DNA of 64,000 bases from Paludibacterium paludis (GTDB taxonomy: Bacteria; Pseudomonadota; Gammaproteobacteria; Burkholderiales; Chromobacteriaceae), in NCBI RefSeq assembly GCF_018802605.1, contig NZ_CP069161.1, positions 1,302,001-1,366,000 on the forward strand. Reading direction: 5' to 3'. Both the position numbers and the translations under genes were made by a program. Below are positions 35,158 through 45,137 of this stretch, in pieces (positions within the stretch are counted from its first letter, which is position 1; every line of letters starts with the position of its first letter). The notes below the pieces were generated by a model. That model saw nothing but the letters and a program-made list of their open reading frames with translations, was not told where the DNA came from and ran no database searches.

Positions 35158-35697
35158 ATGAAAATCACTAAAATCCATCACGTGGCATACCGCTGCAAGG
35201 ACGCCATGGAGACCGTCAAGTGGTACGGCAAGTATCTGGACATGGATTTCGTGCTGGCGATCGCCGAAGACGAGGTTCCGTCCACCCGGGAGCCGGATCC
35301 GTACATGCATGTCTTTCTCGATGCCGGTGGCGGCAATATTCTGGCGTTTTTCGAATTGCCGACCCGGCCGCCGATGGGGCATGACCCGAATACCCCGCGC
35401 TGGACCCAGCACATCGCTTTCGAGGTGGATTCCGTCGAAACGCTGCTCTCGACCAAGGCGAAGCTCGAGGCGGATGGCATCGAGGTGGTCGGACCGACCG
35501 ACCATACCTTGTTCACCTCGATTTATTTTTTCGATCCCAATGGCCACCGGCTGGAGTTGGCCGCCAATACCGCCACGCCGAGAATGTATGAAAAACTCGA
35601 CGAAGTGAAGTGGGCCATGCTGGAGGAATGGTCGCGCACCCGGCGCGCACCCCGGCACGCAAGCTGGATGCATGATGGACGCGGGCATCCTGGATGA
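35158..35697 (+). CDS. VOC superfamily protein (glyoxalase/dioxygenase-like)
   Basis: A 179-residue vicinal-oxygen-chelate protein with two beta-alpha-beta-beta-beta modules. Possible metal ligands are His8 (KIHHVAYR), Glu in AFFELP, His in TQHIAFEV and Glu in RLELAA. Such folds serve glyoxalases and extradiol dioxygenases; the substrate cannot be told. A very strong AAAGGAGGAAAC precedes ATG 35158. The C-terminal about 40 residues extend beyond the core fold. Confidence 0.83.
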   Translation: MKITKIHHVAYRCKDAMETVKWYGKYLDMDFVLAIAEDEVPSTREPDPYMHVFLDAGGGNILAFFELPTRPPMGHDPNTPRWTQHIAFEVDSVETLLSTKAKLEADGIEVVGPTDHTLFTSIYFFDPNGHRLELAANTATPRMYEKLDEVKWAMLEEWSRTRRAPRHASWMHDGRGHPG

Positions 35698-35810
35698 ATA
35701 ATGCCGGACGGTTTGGAGTTTATAGTTTATTTTTGATGGGGCAAGGAATAACATGAACCGCCCGGTCTTATTACGGTAAACGAGCGGCGGTTAATTAAGT
35801 AGTCTTACGC

Positions 35811-35837
35811 TTGACTTTGTGGTGGGCGTTATATAAT
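35811..35837 (+). promoter_or_regulatory. strong promoter-like sequence facing a terminator
   Basis: TTGACT (35811-35816), a 15-base spacer (short) and TATAAT (35832-35837). Any transcript would begin near 35844, at the foot of the terminator 35848-35887, with no gene in between. Confidence 0.45.
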
Positions 35838-35847
35838 TGTTTTAAAT

Positions 35848-35887
35848 TAAAAAGGCCGTTCCAGAAAATATCGGAACGGCCTTTTTA
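35848..35887. terminator. bidirectional terminator downstream of the MarR-like gene
   Basis: A perfect AAAAAGGCCGTTCC / GGAACGGCCTTTTT stem with a 10-base loop has A and T runs on both sides. It ends the minus-strand regulator gene at 35905. Confidence 0.92.
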
Positions 35888-35904
35888 ATGTTTGCTGAAA
35901 CGAT

Positions 35905-36282
35905 TTAGCACGCTACCACGCCACGTCTTGACGCCCGATCCAGCATTTCACCTCGGACTTCGCGTCCTTTCGGCGTCAACTGGACGAGCTGGTGGCGGCG
36001 GTCTTTCGGATCCGGATAAAACTCGACCAGCGGGGTGATTTTCGATTCAGCCTTGCGTGTCTTGTCCAGGCCCGCCAGCAGGCTGAACGCGCGCGATACG
36101 GCGCCCGATGACACTTCCTTGGCGGCCTGCTTGACGATTTCCGAACGGGGAGCGGCGCCTTCGGGAGGCAACGCAAAGAAAATGGAAATGGCGACCAATG
36201 GAACATCGGCGCAGACCAGTTCCTGAAAATCGTTGATGAGACGGCTCGCTGCGGTCAAATAATCACTCGGTGCAATAGGCAT
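35905..36282 (-). CDS. MarR-like winged-helix protein
   Basis: A 125-residue protein. A C-terminal LVQLTPKGREVRGEMLDRAS is the usual end of a MarR winged helix, and SEIVKQAAKEVSSGAVSRAFSLL fits the recognition helices. The usual N-terminal dimerisation helices are short. AGGAAAATGAT precedes ATG 36282. It stands alone with its own terminator, so its targets cannot be inferred. Confidence 0.68.
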   Translation of the reverse strand: MPIAPSDYLTAASRLINDFQELVCADVPLVAISIFFALPPEGAAPRSEIVKQAAKEVSSGAVSRAFSLLAGLDKTRKAESKITPLVEFYPDPKDRRHQLVQLTPKGREVRGEMLDRASRRGVVAC

Positions 36283-36583
36283 ATCATTTTCCTGGGCATG
36301 TCATTCCCGGGTAGAGAATATTCAGCGCTTGTCGGGAAAACAGCGGAATGTCAGCCGGATAAAAGCTAACCATCCGGTGTGCGGAATGACTAATCTTCTC
36401 ATATAAAACGAAGTTAATCCAGAGATAGATTGATAATCCCGGCTTATGGCATAAGGAATCGCTTCAATCGAATTAATTGCAGATGGTATTGGCCGGTCGG
36501 CTTTTTTGTCGATGAATCTGACTGTCCGACACATTGTGAGCGGGGAATAAAAAAAGATCTCAGGAGTTGCGAATAATGCTGAA
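36283..36583. other. AT-richer spacer without supported genes
   Basis: Between the two small regulator genes I find no supported ORF. One 70-codon minus frame (36322-36534) lacks a ribosome site. The region should contain the promoter for the MarR-like gene. Confidence 0.5.
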
Positions 36584-36625
36584 GCAAGAAAAAACCGGGA
36601 CTATGTTTTTAGCATAGTCCCGGTT
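36584..36625 (-). terminator. terminator of the XRE-like gene
   Basis: A perfect 13-bp stem (36593-36605 with 36613-36625) is followed on the minus strand by six T. It lies 20 bases after the stop of the gene at 36645. Confidence 0.88.
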
Positions 36626-36644
36626 GCTCGTGTCTGACCGGTTG

Positions 36645-37013
36645 TTATTCGCTTTCCAGCAACGCCTCCGCCGCAACCGACAGCTTGGCCGCCTCCTGGG
36701 CAAGGCTCTCGCTGGCCGTGAGCACGGCCTGGATGCGCTCGACGTTACGGCGCAAAGAGTCGGTGTTCATCTCGCCGCTGGCGATCGCCCGGATGATGGA
36801 AGCATTCTCTTGCGTCACGCCTTCCAGGGGGATGCCCAGTTGGTAGCGAAGACGCAACAGTTCCATAACCGGACGCGGTATGCGGCGATCGTTTTCGTAG
36901 CGGGAGCCGCCCGACTGGGTGACGCCGATAGCGCTCCAGAACTCCTGCTGGTTCATGTCCAGCTGGAGCCGCAGGCTACGCGGGTCAAATGAAATAGTGT
37001 TTTCTGCACTCAT
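36645..37013 (-). CDS. XRE-type helix-turn-helix regulator
   Basis: A 122-residue protein. LRLQLDMNQQEFWSAIGVTQ then SGGSRYENDRRIPRPV (about residues 14-48) is a helix-turn-helix of the XRE type. The C-terminal half is a helical segment (RRNVERIQAVLTASESLAQE) likely used for dimerisation. GAGGACATC precedes ATG 37013. No partner gene is adjacent. Confidence 0.78.
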   Translation of the reverse strand: MSAENTISFDPRSLRLQLDMNQQEFWSAIGVTQSGGSRYENDRRIPRPVMELLRLRYQLGIPLEGVTQENASIIRAIASGEMNTDSLRRNVERIQAVLTASESLAQEAAKLSVAAEALLESE

Positions 37014-37206
37014 GATGTCCTCATTACCTTAAAAGCCTGGTTTCGTGTTTTGTGCCTTCGCCTCGAGGGCGTATTCTTTTGGCATCTTTTTATGTCCTAG
37101 CGTAACTTGATAATAATTAGTTTACGGGTATGTTGAACGGTTTAATTGTTAACGCTTATTTCAAACCGAAAGAGGAGGAGTGCGGGGCCGGCGAAAGGAC
37201 GGGAAA

Positions 37207-37236
37207 AGGGGCGGGGCAGGTGGACCTGCCCCATGT
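37207..37236 (-). terminator. terminator of the small gene at 37258
   Basis: GGGGCAGG-TGGA-CCTGCCCC (37213-37232), read on the minus strand, is followed by GCCCCTTTTCCC. A short T run makes it a moderate terminator, 25 bases past the stop. Confidence 0.55.
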
Positions 37237-37257
37237 GTCGGGCGGGAGGAAAACGGG

Positions 37258-37446
37258 TCAGAACAGGTCGTCGCAACGCTCCGCCAGGAACCGTGCATCG
37301 TCGCGGTCATGAGCCCTCTGGCGGACTTTTTGCTGACGGGCTTTCTCGGGACCGCTCAATTGGGGTTTGGCCACGGCATACAGGAAACTCTCGTGCTGAT
37401 CGCGAGCCTGTTTGCGACGAACGCTGAGAGGGATGCGATAGATCAT
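37258..37446 (-). CDS. small basic protein of unknown function
   Basis: A 62-residue, Arg/Lys-rich protein (SVRRKQARDQHESFLY, KARQQKVRQRAHDRD) without signal or membrane segment. Support: GAGG eight bases before ATG 37446 and a hairpin with TTTT after the stop. No family recognised. It could be a small nucleic-acid-binding protein. Confidence 0.5.
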   Translation of the reverse strand: MIYRIPLSVRRKQARDQHESFLYAVAKPQLSGPEKARQQKVRQRAHDRDDARFLAERCDDLF

Positions 37447-37835
37447 GCTGATACCTCACTGTCTGATGGACTGCCAAGCACCTGCTCGAGGGAGTGCAGA
37501 TCCGGGACAGATACGCCACCAGCGTGGTTCGACAAGCTATCGGTCAGGTGTTTGCCTGCGCCGCAACTGTCCTTCGCGCGCCCTCAGCAAGAAGTTGATC
37601 GCTTTTGTCGGTTTTGTAAAGAGTAATTTGTTTACAGTAACGCTAAATGTAGTGTTTGATCTTCAGCGTATGCACAATTAGCAGCCGCTGAGGCGGTGGC
37701 GGGAAAGATGCCTAAGTGGCCAAACCCGGCAGAGAGTGTTGCAATGCGGCAACGGCCTATCCCATGGTGCCGTGACCACTGTCATGTTGGCTGGAATAGA
37801 ATGCCTGTGTCGACGTTCGTCAGGAAATATTCTTA
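37447..37835. other. spacer without supported genes
   Basis: About 390 bases, AT-richer than the flanks, with no ORF that has a ribosome site. It should hold divergent promoters for the small gene at 37258 (minus) and the thioesterase at 37836 (plus). Confidence 0.45.
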
Positions 37836-38285
37836 ATGGAAAAGTGTTATCCCGAGATCTCCCGGCATGGCATCACCATGCGCTGGGGTGACATGGATGC
37901 TGTCGGGCACCTGAACAACACCTACTATTTCCGCTACCTGGAGCAGATCCGGCTGGATTGGCTGGAGTCGCTTGGGCATGGCATCGATCCGGACGGCGAA
38001 GGCCCGGTGCTGGCCAGCACCTCGTGCACGTTCCGCAAGGAACTCACTTATCCTGCCGAGGTGGAAATCACCATCGAACTGGAAAAGCTCGGCCGCAGCA
38101 GCATCAAATTCCGCCACCATTTCTATCGCAAGGGCGATCCTGACACCGTGTACGCCTACGCGGACGTGACCCTGGTGTGGGTCGATTACCGCGCAGGCGT
38201 GTCGGTTCCCGTGCCGGCCGATATCCGCGCCGTGCTGGAGGCCGCCGTCGCGCGCCATGGCGGTTGCGGCGCTAGCGGGAAGTGA
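37836..38285 (+). CDS. hotdog-fold acyl-CoA thioesterase (4HBT family)
   Basis: A 149-residue thioesterase of the YbgC/FadM type. The signature RWGDMDAVGHLNNTYYFRYLE (about residues 16-36) includes the catalytic Asp in GDMD. The central helix and VEITIELEKLGRSS strand complete the hotdog fold. It hydrolyses acyl-CoA thioesters; the chain preference is unknown. The 3' end overlaps the convergent mnmC by 14 bases. Confidence 0.88.
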   Translation: MEKCYPEISRHGITMRWGDMDAVGHLNNTYYFRYLEQIRLDWLESLGHGIDPDGEGPVLASTSCTFRKELTYPAEVEITIELEKLGRSSIKFRHHFYRKGDPDTVYAYADVTLVWVDYRAGVSVPVPADIRAVLEAAVARHGGCGASGK

Positions 38286-40251
38286 GCTTGCCGCGGCTCA
38301 GGTCGCGCAAAAGAAAGCGGTTGGGGTGAACGGCGCGCATCAGCGAGCTTGGCAGGGGGGCCGTTTCGCCGCACAGGTAGCTGGCGAGAATTTCGCCTGA
38401 CAACGGCGCGGTCACCAGACCCCGCGAGCCGTGCGCGGTGTTGACGTACAGCCCCGGGCACCAGGGCGCCGGCGTTGCCGGACGCGAGGTGGCGTCGCGC
38501 GCGAGTTCGGGCCAGGCCGCCACAAAATCCTCCTGGCGAACCACCGGTCCGATCATGGGCAGATAGTCGGGGCTGGTGCAGCGGAACGCGGCGCGCCCGC
38601 CCTCGACCTGCGGCCCGGAACGGGCCTCGCCGAGCGCGGCGTGAAGCGCCGGCGCCATGCCGGCGAGCATGGCGAGGTTGGCGTCGTGTTCGCTGTCGCG
38701 CACGTCCGTTCCGTCGTCATTGAAGGTGAAGGTCGCGCCAAGACAATGCGACCCGCCACGTTCCGGCGAGATGTAGCCTTCCGCGCACAGCACGGTGTTC
38801 AGGCGCCGCGACCCGGCCGTGGCGCGCGCTTGCGTGATTTGTCCGCGGATGCGTTTGAGCGGCAGGTGGCACGTGCTGTCGAAATCCGCCGTATCGGCCG
38901 CCGAGGCCAGCACCACGACGGAGCCGATGGCCAGCGGACCCTCCGGGCCGACGGCGATCCATTCTCCGTCAACGGGATTGCGGTCAAGTTCGATGACGGG
39001 TTGCCCGGCGCGTACCGTGATATTCGGGTGATCGGTCATGGCGGCGACCAGCGCCGGCGGGTGCGCCCATCCTCCTTCCGGAAAGAACAGCCCCGGACTG
39101 GACAGCGGAATGCCGGCGAGCGCCGACGCTTCTTTTTCCGTCACCGCGCGCACGAAGTCTTCGGGCAATCCCGCCGCGGCAAGCTGCGCCTGCCGCTTCC
39201 GCTCCTCTTCGTCAAAGCCCAACTGCAGCACGCCGCTTGACCGCCAGGCCCCGGTATCCGGGCCGAGCAGCGCCGACAGCGTTCTCAAGCTGAAGCCGTA
39301 GCCGGACAGGATCAACCGCGTCAGCGGGGTGAAGTGCGCGGACAGCTTGGCATAGAGCACGCCTTGCGGATTGCCCGATCCTTCCGCGGCCAGCGCCGGA
39401 TGGCGCTCGACGAGCGTGACCTGCCAGCCGCGCGCGGCAAGACTGCGCGCGCTCGCCGCGCCGGCGAGTCCGCCGCCGACGACGATGGCGCTGCGTCCGG
39501 CCGGCAAGGGCGGCCGGGCATACCATGGCGCCTCCCATTCCGGTTCGGGCTGTTTTATCAGCACTCCGCGGCACATCTCCCGTTTCTGGCCGTGTCCTGG
39601 CACCTTTTCCACGTGAAAGCCCGCCTCGGCCAGACCCCGGCGCACCGCGCCGGCGCAGGTGAAGGTGGCGAAGGTGGCGCCGTCGCGGCCAAGCCTGGCC
39701 ATCGCCGAGAACAGTTCGGGGTGCCACATGCCGGGGTTTTTCGAGGGGGCGAACCCGTCGAGAAACCAGGCGTCGACCCGGGTATCGATTTCTTGGATCG
39801 TGTCGAGGGCATCGCCGATCACCAGCGTGAGCGTCACTCGCCCCTCCGCGAGAACGAGCCGGTGCCAGCCCGGACCCGGCACGCCGTACTGCGCGAGAAG
39901 CTTGCCGCTGAAATCCGACAGTTCGGGCCACAACGCGAGCGCGCGCGCCAGATCCTCGCGGGACAGCGGGTGCTTTTCCATGCTGACGATGTCAAGCCGG
40001 GCACCCGGCGGCGCGTGCTCTTCGAAACACTGCCAGGCGCACAGCACGTTCAGGCCGGTGCCGAAGCCGGTTTCCGCGATCGTGAACACGCCGTCCGGCG
40101 CCAGCGCCGCGAAGCGTTCGGCAAGCCTGTTGTTGTCCAGAAAAACATGGCGGGTTTCGTCCAGCCCGCTCGTCCGGGAAAAATAGACGTCGCCGAAAGT
40201 CGTCGAAAAGGGCTGGCCGTCGCGCCAGTCAAGTTCCGCGTTGTGTGTCAT
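38272..40251 (-). CDS. mnmC: bifunctional tRNA mnm5s2U34 methyltransferase/oxidoreductase MnmC
   Basis: A 659-residue two-domain enzyme that finishes 5-methylaminomethyl-2-thiouridine at the wobble base of several tRNAs. The C-terminal-type FAD domain (about residues 255-659, with AIVVGGGLAGAASARSLA) removes the carboxymethyl group. The N-terminal domain (about 1-240, with TGFGTGLNVLCAW and DAWFLDGFAPSKNP) then methylates using SAM. Length and both motifs match full MnmC. Confidence 0.96.
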   Translation of the reverse strand: MTHNAELDWRDGQPFSTTFGDVYFSRTSGLDETRHVFLDNNRLAERFAALAPDGVFTIAETGFGTGLNVLCAWQCFEEHAPPGARLDIVSMEKHPLSREDLARALALWPELSDFSGKLLAQYGVPGPGWHRLVLAEGRVTLTLVIGDALDTIQEIDTRVDAWFLDGFAPSKNPGMWHPELFSAMARLGRDGATFATFTCAGAVRRGLAEAGFHVEKVPGHGQKREMCRGVLIKQPEPEWEAPWYARPPLPAGRSAIVVGGGLAGAASARSLAARGWQVTLVERHPALAAEGSGNPQGVLYAKLSAHFTPLTRLILSGYGFSLRTLSALLGPDTGAWRSSGVLQLGFDEEERKRQAQLAAAGLPEDFVRAVTEKEASALAGIPLSSPGLFFPEGGWAHPPALVAAMTDHPNITVRAGQPVIELDRNPVDGEWIAVGPEGPLAIGSVVVLASAADTADFDSTCHLPLKRIRGQITQARATAGSRRLNTVLCAEGYISPERGGSHCLGATFTFNDDGTDVRDSEHDANLAMLAGMAPALHAALGEARSGPQVEGGRAAFRCTSPDYLPMIGPVVRQEDFVAAWPELARDATSRPATPAPWCPGLYVNTAHGSRGLVTAPLSGEILASYLCGETAPLPSSLMRAVHPNRFLLRDLSRGKLTSR

Positions 40252-40434
40252 AAGCTCGCTTGTGCCGGGTTCCTCTCTTTGGCCGACAGTATCTCATGAC
40301 AGGCGAACCCTTGCCAAAACCGGGTTTCGCGCCGATTCGCGGGCAGCCGTGTTGATGTCGTCATGTTGTGCTAGCCTTGATATAAACGGGGGCATCAACG
40401 TCCGCCCGACCTCTTCCGCCCGAACGAGATCGCC

Positions 40435-42450
40435 ATGAGAATAGGAACCCGCCTGGTCGTCGCCCAGGTTCTGCTGATGTCGGCCGCCGTGGCCGCTTTC
40501 GTGATTCCCCTCTATGCCCTGACGCAACGCATGATGCTGGAACGCTCCCGCAACGTGCAGGCCCAGCTGGTCGTGCAGTCAATGAACATGATCGACGGGT
40601 TCTTTGATGCGTTGAAACTCTCCACCCGGCAATTCGAACGGGTGTTCGTGTCCAGCCTCGAGGGCAGTTTCAGCGTCAATCCCGCGGTCCGCATCGACGT
40701 TGGCGGCGTGTCGTCGCCGGAAATGCGGCTTGGCAATGCCGTGGTCAACAACCATAACGATCAAGTGGACCGGTTCGCCGCCCTGACCGGCAACGTGGCG
40801 ACGATTTTCGTGAGGGACGGCGACGAGTTCATCCGCGTCTCCACCTCGCTGATCCAGCAAAACGGCCAGCGGGCCATCGGCACGAAACTGGACAAGGGCG
40901 GAACCGCCTATGCCCGCCTGATCAAGGGCGAAAGCTATCTTGGGCACGCCAACCTGTTCGGCAACGAATACGTCACCGCCTACTCCCCCATCACCGATCG
41001 CAACAACACCGTGATCGGCGCGACCTTCGTCGGCGTCGGCGCGACGGACGGCATCGCCAGCATCCTGACACGCATGTCGAAAGTGAAGCTGGAAGAGGGC
41101 GGACACATCACCATCGTCGACATCGGACGCCCCGGATCGGAGGGTACCTACATCCTGCATCCCAAACTCGCCAACCGGACGGTCGGCAAGGATCTGGACG
41201 CGCAGGGCCAGCCGTTCATGAAGGATCTGATTCGCCAGGGGAGCGGGCAGGTCACTGTCGCCCTGCCGGGCGACAACGGGCCGGAGCGTCATCAGCTGTC
41301 GTTCGCCACCTACAAGCCCTGGGGGTGGATGGTCGTCAGCGACGAGGTCGAAGCCCAGTTGCAGCGCGACAGCCGGGCCATTCTCGAATGGCAGGTGCTC
41401 GGTTGCGTGCTGTTGCTCCTGGTGCTGGCCGTGATGCTGTGGTTTCTGGCCGGGTGGCTCGTGGCTGCGCCGGTGCGGCGCCTGGTGCGCGCGGTGGCCG
41501 GCATTCGCGACGACTGTGATCTGACGCGCCGTCTCGAAGTCCGGCGCCGCGACGAGATCGGCGAGATCAGCGGGGTGCTCAACAGCCTTCTTGAGAGTTT
41601 TCAGCAGGCGCTCAACCGCACCGGTTCGCACGCCGTCGAACTTGATACCTCGGCGCGGGAGCTGGCCCTCAAATCGATGAACGCCGCGCAATGCGCGGGC
41701 GAGCAGATTCTCGGCGCGCGCCGCATGGCCGAGCAGGCCGACGAGCTGCTCGACGGGGTGCGCCGGATCGCCATGGTCGCCGGCGAGGCGAGTCAGGTGG
41801 CCGATGCCTCGAGTCTCGCCGCGCGGGAAGGAAGCGACAGCCTCGTCGCCGCGGTGGACGAAGTCAACCGCATCGCGTCGACGCTCGGTTCGGCGGCCGA
41901 CAGCCTGTCCACGCTGGAAGCCAGCGCGCGCCAGATCAGCGATATCGTCCAGGTGATTCGCGAGATCGCCGACCAGACCAATCTTCTGGCGCTCAACGCG
42001 GCGATCGAAGCGGCGCGCGCGGGGGAGCAGGGGCGCGGTTTCGCGGTCGTCGCCGACGAGGTGCGCAAACTGGCCGAACGCACCAGCCAGTCGACCAAGG
42101 AGATCGGCGATATGATCGATCGCATGCAGGCCGCGACCCAGCGGGCGGTGGCGGCGATGCGCGAATCGGTGGTGCAGGCGGGCGAGGGCGCGGCGATCAC
42201 CAGCGGCGCGCGGCAGGCGATCGCGTCGATCGTCAGCGATGCCGGGCGTGTGCTGGGCGTGGTCAATGCCATCAACGAGCAGCTCGGGCAGCAACGGGGG
42301 ATTGTCGACGGCATCGCCAGGCAGATCGATACCATGCGCGGCCTGACCGATACCACCAACGAGGCGGCCGAACTGGCGGCGCTGACCGCCAACCACATGG
42401 CCGGTCTTGCCGATACCCTGCGCGCAGAGGTCGGGGCGTTTCGCACTTGA
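40435..42450 (+). CDS. methyl-accepting chemotaxis protein
   Basis: A 671-residue chemoreceptor. A first membrane segment (about 7-28) and a second (about 322-345, [18 protein letters not shown]) enclose a periplasmic Cache-type domain of about 290 residues. A HAMP domain ([14 protein letters not shown]) leads to the signalling hairpin, whose tip reads [20 protein letters not shown] then [20 protein letters not shown]. It passes ligand state to CheA/CheW. The ligand is unknown; the Cache domain suggests small organic molecules. Standing alone, without other chemotaxis genes. Confidence 0.93.
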   Translation: MRIGTRLVVAQVLLMSAAVAAFVIPLYALTQRMMLERSRNVQAQLVVQSMNMIDGFFDALKLSTRQFERVFVSSLEGSFSVNPAVRIDVGGVSSPEMRLGNAVVNNHNDQVDRFAALTGNVATIFVRDGDEFIRVSTSLIQQNGQRAIGTKLDKGGTAYARLIKGESYLGHANLFGNEYVTAYSPITDRNNTVIGATFVGVGATDGIASILTRMSKVKLEEGGHITIVDIGRPGSEGTYILHPKLANRTVGKDLDAQGQPFMKDLIRQGSGQVTVALPGDNGPERHQLSFATYKPWGWMVVSDEVEAQLQRDSRAILEWQVLGCVLLLLVLAVMLWFLAGWLVAAPVRRLVRAVAGIRDDCDLTRRLEVRRRDEIGEISGVLNSLLESFQQALNRTGSHAVELDTSARELALKSMNAAQCAGEQILGARRMAEQADELLDGVRRIAMVAGEASQVADASSLAAREGSDSLVAAVDEVNRIASTLGSAADSLSTLEASARQISDIVQVIREIADQTNLLALNAAIEAARAGEQGRGFAVVADEVRKLAERTSQSTKEIGDMIDRMQAATQRAVAAMRESVVQAGEGAAITSGARQAIASIVSDAGRVLGVVNAINEQLGQQRGIVDGIARQIDTMRGLTDTTNEAAELAALTANHMAGLADTLRAEVGAFRT

Positions 42451-42474
42451 AAAGATGAATGGCCCTCCCAAGAT
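42446..42474 (+). promoter_or_regulatory. sigma-32-like heat-shock promoter of clpB
   Basis: CTTGAAA (42446-42452), a 14-base spacer and CCCAAGAT (42467-42474) resemble the CTTGAAA...CCCCATNT heat-shock consensus. It overlaps the stop codon of the upstream chemoreceptor gene and would give a leader of about 30 bases before clpB. Confidence 0.6.
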
Positions 42475-42508
42475 TGAGGATATCGTCACTGTTCTCAAGG
42501 AAACGGCC

Positions 42509-45085
42509 ATGCGTTTTGACAAGCTGACCACCAAATTCCAGGAAGCCCTGGGGGATGCCCAGAGCCTTGCCGTCGCCAACGACAACCCGGCGATCGAAGC
42601 CGTGCATCTGTTGTCCGCCATGCTGGAGGACGAGGATGCCGGCGTGATCGGCCTGCTCAATCAGGCCGGCGTCAACGCCCTGGCCCTGCGCCAGGCCTCG
42701 CGCGCCGCGATCGAGCGCCTGCCCAGGGTGCAAGGCGCCACGGCCGACGTCACCGTCTCGCGCGAGCTGGCCGCGATGCTCAACCAGTGCGACAAGCAGG
42801 CCATGAAGCGCGGCGACGCCTATATCGCCAGCGAGCTTTTCCTGCTGGTTCTCTCCGCCGACAAGGGCGAGGCCGGGCGCCTTTTTCGCGAGCACGGCGG
42901 CACCGAAGCGGCCGTATCGCGCGCCATCGAGGCGGTGCGCGGCGGCCAGAGCGTCGGTTCGCAGGATGCGGAAAACCAGCGCGAGTCCCTGAAAAAATAC
43001 ACCCTGGACCTGACCGAGCGCGCGCGCTCGGGCAAACTCGATCCGGTGATCGGCCGCGACGACGAGATCCGCCGCGCCATCCAGGTGCTGCAGCGCCGCA
43101 CCAAGAACAACCCCGTGCTGATCGGCGAACCGGGCGTGGGCAAGACCGCCATCGTCGAAGGGCTCGCCCAGCGCATCGTCAACGGCGAGGTGCCCGACAG
43201 CCTCAGGAACAAACGCCTTCTGGTGCTCGATCTCGCCGCGCTGCTGGCCGGCGCGAAATACCGCGGTGAATTCGAGGAACGCCTCAAGGCGGTGCTCACC
43301 GACCTCGCCCGCGACGAAGGCAACACGATCATTTTCATCGACGAACTGCATACGCTGGTGGGCGCCGGCAAGGCCGAAGGCGCCATGGACGCGGGCAATA
43401 TGCTCAAGCCGGCCCTGGCGCGCGGCGAGCTGCACTGCATCGGCGCGACCACGCTTGACGAGTACCGCAAGTACATCGAGAAGGATGCGGCCCTCGAGCG
43501 CCGCTTCCAGAAGGTGCTGGTGGGCGAGCCCACGGTGGAGGACACCATCGCGATCCTGCGCGGTCTGCAGGAAAAGTACGAGATCCACCACGGCGTGGAC
43601 ATCACCGACCCGGCCATCGTCGCCGCCGCCGAGCTGTCCCAGCGTTACATCACCGACCGCTTTTTGCCGGACAAGGCCATCGACCTGATCGACGAGGCGG
43701 CCAGCCGCATCAAGATGGAGCTTGATTCCAAGCCCGAGGAAATGGATCGCCTGGACCGCCGGCTCATCCAGCTGAAGATCGAGCGCGAGGCGGTGCGCAA
43801 GGAAACGGACGAGGCTTCGGCCCGCCGGCTCGGACTCATCGAGGAGGAGATCGGACGCCTGACCCTCGAATACTCCGATCTCGAGGAAATCTGGAAATCC
43901 GAGAAGGCCGCGGCGCAAGGCAGCCAGAGCATCAAGGAGGAGATCGACCGGCTCAAGGTGGAAATGGAGGATCTCAAGCGCAAGGGCGACTGGCAGCGTC
44001 TGGCCGAGCTGCAGTACGGCAAGCTGCCGCAGCTGGAGGCGCGCCTCAAGCAGGCCGAGGCCGCGGGTTCCGACGAGAAAAAGCCCAACCGGTTGTTGCG
44101 CACCGAAGTGGGCGCCGAAGAAATCGCCGAAGTGGTGAGCCGAATGACCGGCATTCCGATTTCGCGCATGCTCGAGGGCGAGCGCGAGAAGCTGATGCGC
44201 ATGGAGGAGGCGCTGCACGGTCGCGTGGTCGGCCAGGACGAGGCGGTCGGCGCGGTGTCCGACGCCATTCGCCGCTCCCGGTCCGGCCTTTCCGATCCGA
44301 ACCGGCCATATGGCAGCTTCCTGTTCCTTGGCCCCACCGGCGTGGGCAAGACCGAACTGTGCAAGGCGCTGGCGGGATTCATGTTCGACACCGAGGATCA
44401 CCTGATCCGCATCGACATGTCCGAATACATGGAGAAGCACTCGGTCGCCCGGCTGATCGGCGCGCCGCCCGGATACGTGGGGTACGAGGAGGGGGGCTAC
44501 CTGACCGAGCAGGTGCGCCGCAAGCCTTATAGCGTGATCCTGCTCGACGAAGTCGAGAAAGCGCATCCGGACGTGTTCAACATTCTGTTGCAGGTGCTGG
44601 ACGACGGGCGCCTGACCGATGGTCAGGGACGCACCGTGGACTTCCGCAACACCGTGGTGGTGATGACCTCCAACATCGGCAGCATGCAGATTCAGAGCAT
44701 GGCGAGCGACGATTACCAGGTCGTCAAGCTGGCGGTGATGGCCGAAGTGAAAACCCATTTCCGGCCGGAGTTCATCAACCGCATCGACGAAGTGGTGGTG
44801 TTCCACGGCCTTGACGAGAAGAACATCGCGTCCATCGCCCGCATCCAGCTGCGTTCTCTCGAGGCGCGTCTGGCGCGCATGGACCTGGAGCTCGACGTGG
44901 GCGACGCGGCGCTGGAGCTGATTTGCGAGGCGGGCTTCGATCCGGTGTACGGCGCGCGGCCGCTCAAGCGGGCGATCCAGAACGAGATCGAGAATCCGCT
45001 GGCCAAGGCCTTGCTGTCGGGCCGCTACCCGCCCAAGTCGACGGTGAGGGTCGGCGCGCGCGACGGCCGGCTGGTGTTCGAGTAA
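42509..45085 (+). CDS. clpB: ATP-dependent disaggregase ClpB
   Basis: An 858-residue Hsp100 disaggregase that works with DnaK to pull apart protein aggregates. It has an N-terminal domain (about 1-145), first AAA+ with GEPGVGKT (about residue 205), a long coiled-coil middle domain (about 400-530), and second AAA+ with GPTGVGKT (about 608) and [18 protein letters not shown]. The length is standard. ATG 42509 follows AAGGAAAC; upstream in-frame starts lie in the preceding gene. A heat-shock promoter precedes it. Confidence 0.97.
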   Translation: MRFDKLTTKFQEALGDAQSLAVANDNPAIEAVHLLSAMLEDEDAGVIGLLNQAGVNALALRQASRAAIERLPRVQGATADVTVSRELAAMLNQCDKQAMKRGDAYIASELFLLVLSADKGEAGRLFREHGGTEAAVSRAIEAVRGGQSVGSQDAENQRESLKKYTLDLTERARSGKLDPVIGRDDEIRRAIQVLQRRTKNNPVLIGEPGVGKTAIVEGLAQRIVNGEVPDSLRNKRLLVLDLAALLAGAKYRGEFEERLKAVLTDLARDEGNTIIFIDELHTLVGAGKAEGAMDAGNMLKPALARGELHCIGATTLDEYRKYIEKDAALERRFQKVLVGEPTVEDTIAILRGLQEKYEIHHGVDITDPAIVAAAELSQRYITDRFLPDKAIDLIDEAASRIKMELDSKPEEMDRLDRRLIQLKIEREAVRKETDEASARRLGLIEEEIGRLTLEYSDLEEIWKSEKAAAQGSQSIKEEIDRLKVEMEDLKRKGDWQRLAELQYGKLPQLEARLKQAEAAGSDEKKPNRLLRTEVGAEEIAEVVSRMTGIPISRMLEGEREKLMRMEEALHGRVVGQDEAVGAVSDAIRRSRSGLSDPNRPYGSFLFLGPTGVGKTELCKALAGFMFDTEDHLIRIDMSEYMEKHSVARLIGAPPGYVGYEEGGYLTEQVRRKPYSVILLDEVEKAHPDVFNILLQVLDDGRLTDGQGRTVDFRNTVVVMTSNIGSMQIQSMASDDYQVVKLAVMAEVKTHFRPEFINRIDEVVVFHGLDEKNIASIARIQLRSLEARLARMDLELDVGDAALELICEAGFDPVYGARPLKRAIQNEIENPLAKALLSGRYPPKSTVRVGARDGRLVFE

Positions 45086-45091
45086 GAAAAA

Positions 45092-45119
45092 AGGCCGGCC
45101 CCCGAGAGAGGGCCGGCCT
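45092..45119 (-). terminator. terminator of fliW
   Basis: A 10-bp AGGCCGGCCC/GGGCCGGCCT stem is followed on the minus strand by six T. It also separates fliW from the convergent clpB. Confidence 0.85.
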
Positions 45120-45137
45120 GTGTGTCAGCGTGACCGT

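Noticed and set aside
36322..36534. 70-codon minus-strand frame between small regulators
   Set aside because: No ribosome site and no protein resemblance.
36576..36620. Tiny 13-codon frame overlapping the terminator of the XRE-like gene
   Set aside because: It has a ribosome-site-like AGGAG but lies inside a terminator stem and is too short to support.
42272..44806. 844-residue minus-strand open frame opposite clpB
   Set aside because: Shadow frame of clpB; composition (H, A, L, R rich) and lack of domains show it is not coding.
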